Positions 16,331 through 24,173 of a DNA stretch of 34,832 bases are shown here, piece after piece. Made by a program: the position numbers and the translations under genes. The notes below the pieces were generated by a model. It was given only the letters and a program-made list of their open reading frames with translations, did no database searches and was not told the DNA's origin. Source of the DNA: JACZYA01 sp965247455 (GTDB lineage Bacteria; Acidobacteriota; Terriglobia; Acidiferrales; 2-02-FULL-67-57); NCBI GenBank assembly GCA_965247455.1, contig CBDFHE010000004.1, forward strand, positions 1 through 34,832. Reading direction: 5' to 3'. Position 1 is the first letter of the stretch. Each line of letters opens with the position of its first letter.

Positions 16331-16679
16331 GTGGCTGAGTATAGGCCAGAGACCACCGCGAGGTGTCGGGCGATTCGAAGCTGCTCTCCTAAGCGCCGAC
16401 AGCGATCATAACAAATTTATAATGAATACGATACAGAAACAGCCCGTGCAGGGCATTGCGGCCCTTGGCCCATACACCACCTGGTTTGCGGCGGGAACCC
16501 CACCTGCGGTCGTGGGCTAATTTCACTCCGGCCTTTCGATTCAGGCGCTCTTTCCTCCTACGTCCAACCCGGTGCCCCCTGCCACAAGGAGGGGCCCCTT
16601 TCCCAGCGGCCTGCCTGCGGTAGGCAGGCAGGGGCCGCTGGGCTGGACAAATTGACCCACCACCGTGGCCGCAAGCAGC
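16331..16679. other. Intergenic region between mobA and the ISNCY copy
   Basis: About 350 bases without a credible gene. AT-rich sequence at 16408-16432 could hold the mobA promoter on the minus strand. The right part carries the palindromic repeat at 16602-16642. It does not contain the missing front of the receiver-PilZ gene that follows the IS. Confidence 0.5.
16602..16642. repeat. Nested palindrome: 19-bp REP-like core inside a 10-bp-arm palindrome
   Basis: The core CCTGCCTGCGGTAGGCAGG (16610-16628) lies between CCCAGCGGCC and GGCCGCTGGG (16602-16611, 16633-16642). The core recurs at 26894, 28178, 29214 and 33308. Confidence 0.8.
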
Positions 16680-18065
16680 TGTCAACGCAAAGTAGAAATG
16701 TCCGGTTTTTTGCCAGATAGAAATGTCCTCCTCCAAGGGTGATCGGGAGGGGGAATGTACTTTCGTTTGCCTTTCCTTGGGCCCGCAAGCCCCGTAGGCC
16801 GTAGGCCGAAGGGGGTTGCGGGCGCGGGCGGCGGGCTCGGGCAGGGCCGCAGGCTGAGATAAGAGCCGCGGAAGCGGACCCAGCGGCTGCCGTCGAGCCG
16901 CCGTTCGACCTCCACCCGCGCCCCCCGCAACCCCGCTCGCACCTGGGCGCGCGGGATCGCCCAGCGCTGGCCCTGCCAGCGCACGGTGTAGTCGCCTGCC
17001 ACCCGGCGCGGTTCGCGCACGCTCAGGATTGACTCCAGCCGCTGGGTGCCTCCCAGCGGGCGGTGGGCATCGTGCGGCTGGCGCGGAGCGACGGTGAAGC
17101 GCTGCTCCCAGAAAGGCAGGAAGACTGCTGCCAGGAAGCGGTTGGCCTGCTCCACCGTGTGCACCCCGGCCAGGCGCATCTCCTTGACCAGGCGGTCCTG
17201 CAAGGTGCCGAATAGTCTCTCGATGCGCCCCTTGGCCTGGGGGCTGTGGGCGGGAATCCACTCGATCCCCAACTCCTGCAGGGCCCGCCCGATCTGGGTG
17301 CGGGCCGGCTGACCGCCGAGCTGCTCGTCGAGCCGGGCCGAGCGGGTGGTGCGGAACAGGCTGCTTTTGTCGGTATAGAGTGCCCGCGGCCGTCCCCAGC
17401 GCCGGAGCCAGCCTGCCAGGGTGCGCAGGTTTTCCTCGGTCGAGTCCTGGGCGGCGAAGCGGCCCCAGACCCGGCTGGTAGCGTCGTCGATCAGCGCGAT
17501 CAACTGCACGGGAGGTCCGCGCCGCTCCAACCAGCGATAGGGCGAGCTGTCCATCATCACCAACTCGCCGAAGGCGGCCCGCCGCTCTCGCCAGACGTGC
17601 ACCGCCGGCCTCCGCTGCCGGCGCGACCGCCACAGCCCGGCGGCGGTCATCCACTGCCGCAGCGTCTCCCGGCTGACCTGCCACCCATCTCGCGCCAGGT
17701 GCTCGCTGGCCAGCGTGGGCCCAAAGTCGGCGTAGCGCCGCCGCACCTGGGCCAGGATGCGCCCCTGGAGGGCCGCTGGAATCTTCCGGTTCGAGGGCCG
17801 CCCCCGCAGCCGATGCACTACGCCCCTGTCCCCCTCCGCCCGCACCCGTCTCAGCAGACGCCGCAGGTGGCGTACGCTCACCTGCACCCGCCGGCCCGCT
17901 TCCACCTGGGTCAGATAGCCCTGCTCGACTTGGTGGAGTACCTTCAACCGATCCTGCTCCCGTTGGCTCAATTCGATTCGCTCCTCTCTCATCGTCCCTC
18001 CTGGCCCTGATGAAAGAGGACATTCCTACTTTGCGCAAATAGGACATTCTCACTTTGCAGCTACA
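16680..18065 (-). mobile_element. ISNCY-type insertion sequence, copy 1 (1386 bp)
   Basis: The ends are TGTCAACGCAAAGTAG at 16680 and, inverted at 18065, TGTAGCTGCAAAGTGAG. Both ends carry a subterminal repeat ending AATGTCC. It matches the copy at 31814-33199 in length, with only two differences seen. Only CAGC repeats at both flanks, so there is no convincing long target duplication. It abuts a gene missing its front, suggesting a deletion or rearrangement next to the IS. Confidence 0.88.
16682..17992 (-). CDS. ISNCY-type DDE transposase, copy 1
   Basis: The protein has 436 residues from ATG 17992, preceded by AGGAGGGACG. The N-terminal helix-turn-helix region is LSQREQDRLKVLHQVEQGYL with RRLLRRVRAEGDRG. 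The linker RYADFGPTLASEHLARDGWQ is family-typical. The rve-like core has MMDSSPYRWL, ALYTDKSSLF and QAKGRIERLFGTLQDRL, supplying D, D and E. The C-terminal tail is Pro/Arg-rich and runs into the IS end. The arginine before the catalytic Glu is intact here, unlike in copy 2, so this copy is the likelier source of activity. Confidence 0.92.
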   Translation of the reverse strand: MREERIELSQREQDRLKVLHQVEQGYLTQVEAGRRVQVSVRHLRRLLRRVRAEGDRGVVHRLRGRPSNRKIPAALQGRILAQVRRRYADFGPTLASEHLARDGWQVSRETLRQWMTAAGLWRSRRQRRPAVHVWRERRAAFGELVMMDSSPYRWLERRGPPVQLIALIDDATSRVWGRFAAQDSTEENLRTLAGWLRRWGRPRALYTDKSSLFRTTRSARLDEQLGGQPARTQIGRALQELGIEWIPAHSPQAKGRIERLFGTLQDRLVKEMRLAGVHTVEQANRFLAAVFLPFWEQRFTVAPRQPHDAHRPLGGTQRLESILSVREPRRVAGDYTVRWQGQRWAIPRAQVRAGLRGARVEVERRLDGSRWVRFRGSYLSLRPCPSPPPAPATPFGLRPTGLAGPRKGKRKYIPPPDHPWRRTFLSGKKPDISTLR

Positions 18066-18663
18066 CAGCTCCCTGGACGCGGTGGAGGCTATCAACCGGG
18101 AAAAATTCGACGGGGTTTTTCTGACCTGGAGTTTGCGGGAGTTGGACGGGCGGCGGCTGACGCAACGGATTCGCAAGTCGCGCTCCAACGCCCGGGTGCC
18201 GATCGCCCTGCTGAGCGAGCGCGGATCGGTGCGCACCTTGTCGGAGGCGTTCGAGAGCGGCGTGACCTTCTTTTTTGGCAAGCCGGTGGGACCGACCGAG
18301 TTGCGCCGGCTGGTGAGTGCCAGCCGCGGCGCCATGCTGGAGGAGCGGCGTCGGTACCAGCGCGCGCCCCTGGGGGTGCCGGTGAGCTGCGCCTGGGAGA
18401 AGAACCTCTCCACCGGCGAAGCCGTCAACATCAGCTCCAGCGGTTTATTGCTCCGGCTGAGCCAATGTCCCGAGCCGGGCAGCGCCGTGCGCCTGGACTT
18501 CAACTTGCCCGCACCGCGGAAGCGACTGGAAGTGGAGGCGTTGGTGGCGCGCGCCACCCCCACCAGCCAAATTGGGGTGATGTTCATGGGGTTTTCGCAG
18601 AATCAGCAGATGCTGATCAAGGATTACACTGACCGGGCTTTGGACGTCCAGCGGGTATTCTGA
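18055..18663 (+). pseudogene. Receiver-PilZ protein, N-terminally truncated by the ISNCY element
   Basis: Host sequence begins at 18066. The open frame uses TTG 18055, which lies in the IS end, so the first three to four codons are IS-derived. The first strand and acidic pocket of the receiver are missing: the visible part starts HSSLDAVEAINREKFDGVFL. The phospho-acceptor position reads LTWSL (Thr instead of Asp), so the receiver was already degenerate. A PilZ domain follows, with ERRRYQRAPLGVPVSC and NISSSGLLLRL, which bind c-di-GMP in this family. It lies 26 bases before the HD-GYP gene, in the same direction. A protein might still be made if the IS supplies a promoter. Confidence 0.8.
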
Positions 18664-18689
18664 GAGATGACAGCGCGAGGAGGAGGAAG

Positions 18690-19649
18690 ATGAGTTCAGC
18701 AACAATCCGTCGCTTGGCCGAAGTGAACAAGGAGCTGTGGCTGCTGTTGTCCTTGTTCGCGATTGCGGCTGTCTTGAATTTTCTGGTGGCTGCGCACGGC
18801 GTGGTGTTGGGTTTCTACACTCTGCCCACGGTCTTTTCTGCCTACTACTACGGCCGGCGCCACGCCACCCTGACGGCGTTTGCCAGCGTGTTCCTGGTGA
18901 TGCTGGTGGTGTATTTCAACGACAGTCTGTTCAGCGGAGCGGCCGCGGTTCCCGCCGCAGAGGAGAAGTGGTTTGAGATTACGGTCTGGGGTGGAATTCT
19001 GGTGCTCACCGGCTACGCCATGGGCTCGCTCTACGAGCGCAAGGAATCCTACGTGCGCGAACTGCGCGAGACCTACAACGGCATTCTGCTCATCCTGCGC
19101 CAGTTCATCTCCAAGGACAAGTACACCCAGAACCACTCCTATCGCGTGTCGGTCTATGCGGCCAAGATCGGCGCCTACGTGGGGCTGAACGGCGAGCGGA
19201 TCGAAGACGTGCGCGCCGCGGCTTTGTTGCACGACATCGGCAAGCTCGACATCAGCCGGGAGATTCTCTACAAGGCTGCGCGGCTGACGCAGGCAGAGTT
19301 CGAAGAGATGCAAGAGCACGTGGAGCGGGGCATAGACATACTGGAGCCGGTGGGCGGCTCGCTGCGGCGGGTGCTGCCCATCATTCTCTCCCACCACGAC
19401 AAATTCGACGGCAGCGGTTACCATCCCACCAGCGGCAACGGCATTCCGCTGGAGGCGCGCATCATCTCGGTGGCCGACGTGTTCGATTCCCTCACCAGCG
19501 ACCGGCCCTACCGTCAGGCCATGTCTCCCTTCGACGCCAAAGAGATCATCACCAAGGGCTCGGGGAAGGATTTCGATCCGCGGGTGGTGGAGGCCTTCCT
19601 GGCCGCCTTCCGCAAAGGCGAAATGGAAGTTCCGGATGTGGAGATCTAA
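18690..19649 (+). CDS. Membrane-anchored HD-GYP phosphodiesterase
   Basis: The protein has 319 residues with a strong ribosome site (GAGGAGGAGG). Residues 15-115 hold about four membrane helices. The HD-GYP domain follows: H149 in TQNHSYRVSVYA, H181-D182 in LLHDIGKLDI, HH235-236, and GSGYH (243-245, His in place of the final Pro of GYP). VADVFDSLTSDRPYR completes the metal site region. Such enzymes hydrolyse c-di-GMP. The flanking genes both carry PilZ domains, so the cluster reads as a c-di-GMP degradation and response unit. It is the only intact gene of the three. Confidence 0.93.
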   Translation: MSSATIRRLAEVNKELWLLLSLFAIAAVLNFLVAAHGVVLGFYTLPTVFSAYYYGRRHATLTAFASVFLVMLVVYFNDSLFSGAAAVPAAEEKWFEITVWGGILVLTGYAMGSLYERKESYVRELRETYNGILLILRQFISKDKYTQNHSYRVSVYAAKIGAYVGLNGERIEDVRAAALLHDIGKLDISREILYKAARLTQAEFEEMQEHVERGIDILEPVGGSLRRVLPIILSHHDKFDGSGYHPTSGNGIPLEARIISVADVFDSLTSDRPYRQAMSPFDAKEIITKGSGKDFDPRVVEAFLAAFRKGEMEVPDVEI

Positions 19650-19651
19650 TC

Positions 19652-19942
19652 ATGGCGCAAGCGCAAAGTCAGCCCGCCATGTCCCCTGCCCTCAAGGGGC
19701 GTTCCCGGCAGAAGCCGATGACTGTGCTGGAACGCAAGGCCAACGCCGCCGACCGGCGCAAGAGCCGCCGCATCAAGACCCGGGCCTGGGTCTGGGCCGA
19801 CTACCACGGCAAGCAATACCACCTGCGCAATCTGAGCATCGCGGGAGCTTTTGTTCGGATGGAGGACCCGCCCGGCAAGGGCACCAAGATCAAGCTGCGG
19901 CTGGTGACCTGCCCCCGGTTATTGGTCCACCTTCCATGTTAG
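19652..19942 (+). pseudogene. PilZ-domain protein truncated by the IS3 element
   Basis: ATG at 19652 follows the HD-GYP stop by two bases. The c-di-GMP motif region DRRKSRRIKTRAWV and NLSIAGAFVRMEDPP are visible. Host coding ends at about 19904; the last twelve or so residues to the stop at 19942 come from the IS3 left end. The second half of the PilZ barrel is lost and is not found on the other side of the IS at 21169, which means flanking DNA was deleted or rearranged. Confidence 0.8.
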
Positions 19943-20818
19943 TCCATACGCCGTTGCAGCCGGGTGGAGCGGAGCGGAACCCGGCGGTAACGGCAGGATC
20001 ACTTCCGGGGCTGGCGGCCGGTAGCCCAACGCGCTGTGCGGGCGAACTCTGTTATACTCCCGCCGCCATCCCTCAATCAACACCTTCGCTTCCCGCAAGG
20101 TGTAAAAGATCTCTCCATTCAGAAACTCGTCTCGAAACTTCCCGTTAAACGATTCTACCTACCCGTTTTCCCAGGGGCTCGCAGGCTCGATGAACAGGGG
20201 TTTTACCCCGACCCGTTCCAGCCAGTCCCGTACCAACCGAGCGGTGAACTCGGACCCATTATCCGAGCGAAGGTAATCGGGAACTCCTCGCTCCACAAAC
20301 AAGGCTGCTAGCCGTTCCAAAACACTCATCGAATCGGCTCGCCGTTCTACGTCGATCGCCAAACACTCTCGCGTGTATTCATCCACCACCGTCAAGATCT
20401 TCAGTGGACGACCATCGTGGGTTCGATCTGCCACAAAATCGTACGCCCAGACATGATCCTGCCAGCACGGTCTTAACCGAAGGCACGACCCATCGTTCAA
20501 CCACAGCCGGCCTCTGCGGGGCTGTTTCTTCGGCACTTTCAGTCCCTCCTGCCGCCAGATTCTCTCTACCCGCTTGTGGTTCACCCGCCACCCCTCCCGG
20601 CGCAACAGCGCCGTGATCCGCCGATAGCCATAACGGCCGTACTCGCCGGCTAACTGCAGCGTCCGAGTTACCAGGCTCGGTTCATCCTGTGGCGCCAAGG
20701 TTCGATGCCGTTGCGTGGATCGATTCTGTCCTACCACCCGACACGCCCGCCGCTCCGACACCCCCATGGCTTGGCAGACATGCTTCACTGCCTGCCGCCG
20801 TCGGGGCGGGCTCAGAAG
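19919..20818 (-). pseudogene. IS3 OrfB transposase with an amber codon before the catalytic Glu
   Basis: The frame runs from about 20818 to TAA at 19919. HTH-like RRRQAVKHVCQAMGVSERRA, then HVWAYDFVADRTHDGRPLKI (first Asp) and YLRSDNGSEFTARLV (second Asp) are present. After SPWENG a TAG at 20159-20161 replaces the expected Tyr codon. The frame then continues VESFNGKFRDEFLNGEIFY (catalytic Glu region) and RPHSALGYRPPAPE to the end. The stop removes the third catalytic residue. Confidence 0.85.
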
Positions 20819-21092
20819 TTTCCCGAGGATGTCTCCTTCAGAATCGCAAGGTCCAACGCCTGATCTGCTACCAACTTCTTCAGTCGGCCATTCTCCCGTT
20901 CCAGTTCCTTCAGTCGCCTCACCTGATCCACTCGTAAGCTCCCGTACTCCTTCCGCCATCGGTAATAGGTCTGCTCCCGTAATTCCCAACTTCCGACAGA
21001 CCCCTCCCGTTGTCTGGCCCTTGGCCAGCTCCACTTCCGCCTCTCGTAGATGTCGGATGATCTGTTCGGCTTGGATATCGCTTCTTCGGCAT
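20812..21092 (-). pseudogene. IS3 OrfA with two frameshifts
   Basis: ATG 21092 starts MPKKRY after GGGGGGAGGA. The true frame then jumps (AEQIIRHLREAEVELAKGQ) and jumps back at ITEQTYYRWRKEYG, where one extra G is present. The last part LKELERENGRLKKLVADQAL is a normal leucine-zipper-like OrfA end. OrfA normally binds the IS ends. Confidence 0.8.
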
Positions 21093-21222
21093 TCCTCCCC
21101 CCTTCCATGTCCAGTCCGTACCCTAACCTCTAACTTATCAACTGGACCGATTTAAGGGGGGCAGGTCAGCCAACTGTTTTCCGTTTTCTGTTTTCCGGTT
21201 TCTCGGTAGTTCTGCTGGCGCT

Positions 21223-22437
21223 ATGAGCACTTTTCCACCCATTCTTCCGCCCGGTTTTCCGGGACGACCGGCACCTCCATTGCCCTTGCCGCTGGAGCCG
21301 CTGCGGCAATTGCCGCCCGGAGGGCAAACGGAAAAGATCGAGTTGCTGGCCTCGGCGCTCAACCGCCCGGTGGTGCTCGCCTATGGCCGTCACATCGTGG
21401 GCGGCAACGTCATCTTCGAGCAGGAGAACGCCGACGGCTCCGCCGTGCTCTTCGTCGCGCTGGGCGAGGGCGAGTGGGACTCCGCCGAGCGCATCTGGGT
21501 CAACGGTCTTGAGATTGACCTCAATGACACCACCAGCTTCCACTTCCACCCCGGCCTCGACGGCGAGTTGGGCGTCGAAACCTCCCCCGCCACCCGCAAC
21601 CAGAAGATTTGTTCCTTCACCCCGTCCACCTTCTCGCCCCAGCTTACTTTCTCCCGCACCGCCTACGCCGCCTTTAAGCTGGTGCCCGACCCCACTACCC
21701 CCGGCCCCGGCTTCCGCATCGTCGGCATCTACAAAACCCTGCGCGTGCGCAGCTTTGACAACACCGGTACGCAGACCGCCTACACCTACTCCTTCAACCC
21801 CGCCTGGGTTGCGCTCGACCTACTGCTGCGGCGGTTCCTCTTCCCGCACGGCCTGGCTGGCGAGAGCCTGCCGCAGCCAGTCAAAGACCGCATCGACTTC
21901 GCCGCCTGGAAGGGCTGGGCCGACTTCTGCGACGCTGACCTCACCATCAACGGCCAGGTAGTCAATCGCTTCGAGGCTCACCCCGCCTTCGTCGAGTCCA
22001 CCGACCTGCTGCGCGCGCTGGAGTAGATCCTGCTGCTGGGCCGCGGCTACCTGCTGGAGCGCAACGGAAAGTTCGCCGCCTTCCCGGACAAAGCGCGCAG
22101 CTCGCTCCTCACCCTCGGCCGCGACCAGATCGCCTCTGACACTTTGCAACTCGCCCGCCGCTCCCTCCGCACCGCCGCCAACCAGTTCCTCTTCCGCTAT
22201 CGCGCCCTCGACTCCGGCGCCGCCTGCAACGATCCGGGACAAGACTTCCAGCCGCAACTCAAAGAAGTCGCCGACGAGGACCACCAGGACCAGGTCGGCC
22301 GCATCATCCGCGCCGAGATTGACCTCGGCAACTCCACCGGCGAGCGCGCCGAGCGCCTGGCCGAACACCTCAAGCGCCGCACCCTCGACTTGACCAAAGA
22401 AGTCCGCTGCCGCGTCCTGGCGGATACCCCGGCGTGA
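21223..22437 (+). pseudogene. Phage tail-tip-like protein, front segment with an in-frame amber codon
   Basis: ATG 21223 starts MSTFPPILPPGFPGRPAPPL. The region ALNRPVVLAYGRHIVGGNVI is characteristic of tail-tip or baseplate-hub-like proteins in prophages and metagenomic phages. TAG at 22024 interrupts LE-ILLLGRGYLLERNGKFA, where CAG (Gln) would be expected. The same frame then stays open to TGA at 22435-22437. It most likely continued into the next segment as TPGVIDLLPGD; one missing C in the CCCC at 22427-22430 breaks it. No clear ribosome site precedes the start. It is probably a degraded prophage gene; other phage genes are absent apart from the fibre. Confidence 0.6.
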
Positions 22438-23733
22438 TTGACTTGCTCCCGGGCGACCTCATCACCGCCCCCGCCGACCTGGACTACACCACCACCCAGG
22501 AGTATGAAATTCTGGAAATCACCGACCAGCCCGCCGTGGCGGGTCAGCCTGATGGCTCGCGCGACGTGCGCGCGCTGGAATACTCCGCCTCCGTCTTTGT
22601 TGATACCGCCGGGCCGCAGCAGCAGCTGGTGGACTGTCTCGACCCCGGCGGCGGCATCGCCTCCAACGCCCCCCGCCACGGCAACGCGCTCCTGAACGGC
22701 AGCTTCTTCCGCGCCGGCGTCGGCGGCCAGGAAGGCACCGACCGACCCAAGTTCTGGCAGGTCTATTCCAACGCCGCCGGCTCGCCTGCCGTCCCCACCG
22801 ACGTCGAGCACCTGGTGGACGACGACCGCGTCAAGCTCAAAACTAAAACTTCCACCGTGGACAAGATTGGCCTGCACACGCTCTGGAAGAACCTGGGCCG
22901 GCTCTTCAAGCCCGGCTTCTACGTCACCCTGGCCGTCAGCCTGCGCCACACCGGCTCCGGCGGCACCTACGACAAAGACATCAAGCTCAAGCTCGACTCC
23001 GACGCCGAGAACTATCAGCGCGCCGACTCCACCAAGTTTGAGGCCACCCTCGCCGCCGGCACCATCGGCAACACCTTTGAGATTGTGGCGGTCATTTTCC
23101 AACTGCGCGGCGACATCGCCGTCCCCGACGCGCTCAACGCTTTCCTCTGGTCGGAAGCCACCAGCGCCAGCAAATCCAACGAAGACCTGGAAATTGATTG
23201 GATGACGCTGGCCGTGGGCCGCGTCTGGCGCCCCTTTGATCCCATGGCCGAAGTCCGCGACGCCGACATCACTTGGGACGGTGGAACCGGGCTCTATTCG
23301 CTGCCGGGCTACTTGGTCAAAGACACCGCTTCCAGCCAGGACTCCGGCGGCGCCGGTGGCAGCTCCGGCGTCGTCAGCTGGGAAGGCATCGGCTGCGTGC
23401 TCGAAGGCACCGAGATTGTTCCGCTCACACACTCGATTGCGCGTGACCTCGGAGGAGAACCAGAGTTGGATTGAGATTGAGCTGGCCGACGGCCGCCGGC
23501 TCACCGCCACGCCCGACCATCCCATCTACACCGACCGGGGCAAGACTCCATTGCGTTTGGTCGAGCTGGGAGAAGGAATTGTGACCGACGCAGGAATCGT
23601 CGCGGTGACGTGCATCGCGCCTTTGCAGAGGCCGGGCCGAAAGCTGGTGGTCAGGATGGAGCGCGGCCACCTCTTCTGGGCCAACGGCATCTTGAGCCAC
23701 AACGTCCAAGCTCCTCGCCTAGCCTCCCGCTGA
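22434..23733 (+). pseudogene. Phage tail-tip-like protein, rear segment ending in a Hint domain
   Basis: The open frame from GTG 22434 (IDLLPGDLITAPADL, EYEILEITDQPA) carries a carbohydrate-binding-like beta region (ALLNGSFFRAG, FWQVYSNAAG, IDWMTLAVGRVWRPF) and reaches GIGCVLEGTEIVPL. One extra base within CACACA at about 23427-23432 then shifts the frame. Coding resumes as TRLRVTSEENQSWIEIELAD and ends ILSHNVQAPRLASR at 23733. With this and the upstream lesions repaired, a single protein of about 835 residues would result from 21223. Function: attachment or tail tip, inferred from its neighbour fibre gene. Confidence 0.6.
23394..23703 (+). other. Compact intein-like (Hint/BIL) domain at the tail-protein C-terminus
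   Basis: The domain starts at the Cys of GIGCVLEGTEI, has the block-B motif TATPDHPIYTDRGK, and ends HLFWANGILSHN. These are the N-terminal nucleophile, TxxH and terminal His-Asn of Hint domains. The residue after Asn is Val, not Cys/Ser/Thr, so cleavage rather than splicing would be expected, as in bacterial intein-like domains. About 103 residues, shorter than usual Hint domains. One frameshift lies inside it. Confidence 0.7.
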
Positions 23734-24173
23734 CAAGTGCCGACAGAGGAGAAAACCATGCAGGGAAATGAAAAGAGTTGTTCGGAGTCGGCAGCCTCCA
23801 CCGCACCCCTTCAGCCCACGCGGCTTGCCCTGCTTGTCCTGAGCGAAGCCGAAGGGTTTACCCCGAGCGAATGCGAGGGGAGCGTAGTCGAGGGGCCTCT
23901 TACACACGTCCAGCCCTGTGGCCCCTGCCACGGGGACCGACGTCATACAGCTTTCGTCAGGGCACGGCTTCTCGGAGCACAGCGGAGATCCCGCGCTTTT
24001 TGCGGGAAGCCGTGCCGAAACGTAGTTGTGCAGAGACGAGCTTCAGCCCTTGAAGCGGTGTTTCACTTCTTGCTTTTCGGCTTTCAGTTCAGCCCACAGG
24101 CCTGCTTGCCCTGCCTACCGCAGGCAAGCTTCTGCCCGTGGGGTCTCCTGTCCCACTCTCCGAAGGTGATATC
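23734..24173. other. Intergenic region rich in dispersed repeats
   Basis: 440 bases. A long open frame exists from 23758 but its translation is repeat-derived and unlike a protein. It holds one CCTGAG...CGAAGG repeat (23838-23855), a related GAGCGTAGTCGAGGGG stretch, and a degenerate palindrome GCTTGCC...GGCAAGC at 24104-24129. Confidence 0.6.

Larger units (their letters stand above)
19905..21168 (-). mobile_element. Decayed IS3-family element (1264 bp)
   Basis: The inverted ends are TGACCTGCCCCC at 19905-19916 and its inverse at 21157-21168. No target duplication is visible. OrfA and OrfB are both broken, so it cannot transpose on its own. It separates a PilZ fragment from prophage-like tail genes. 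Confidence 0.88.

Noticed and set aside
16389..18587. A 732-codon minus-strand open frame through the ISNCY copy.
   Set aside because: It is an out-of-frame shadow of the transposase and neighbouring genes, with a Gly/Pro/Arg-rich translation typical of GC-rich off-frames.
22024..22026. In-frame TAG in the tail gene as a sign of stop-codon recoding (TAG read as Gln) in a phage.
   Set aside because: The neighbouring fibre gene ends in TAG, host genes here also use TAG, and the same gene has frameshifts, so decay or error is simpler.
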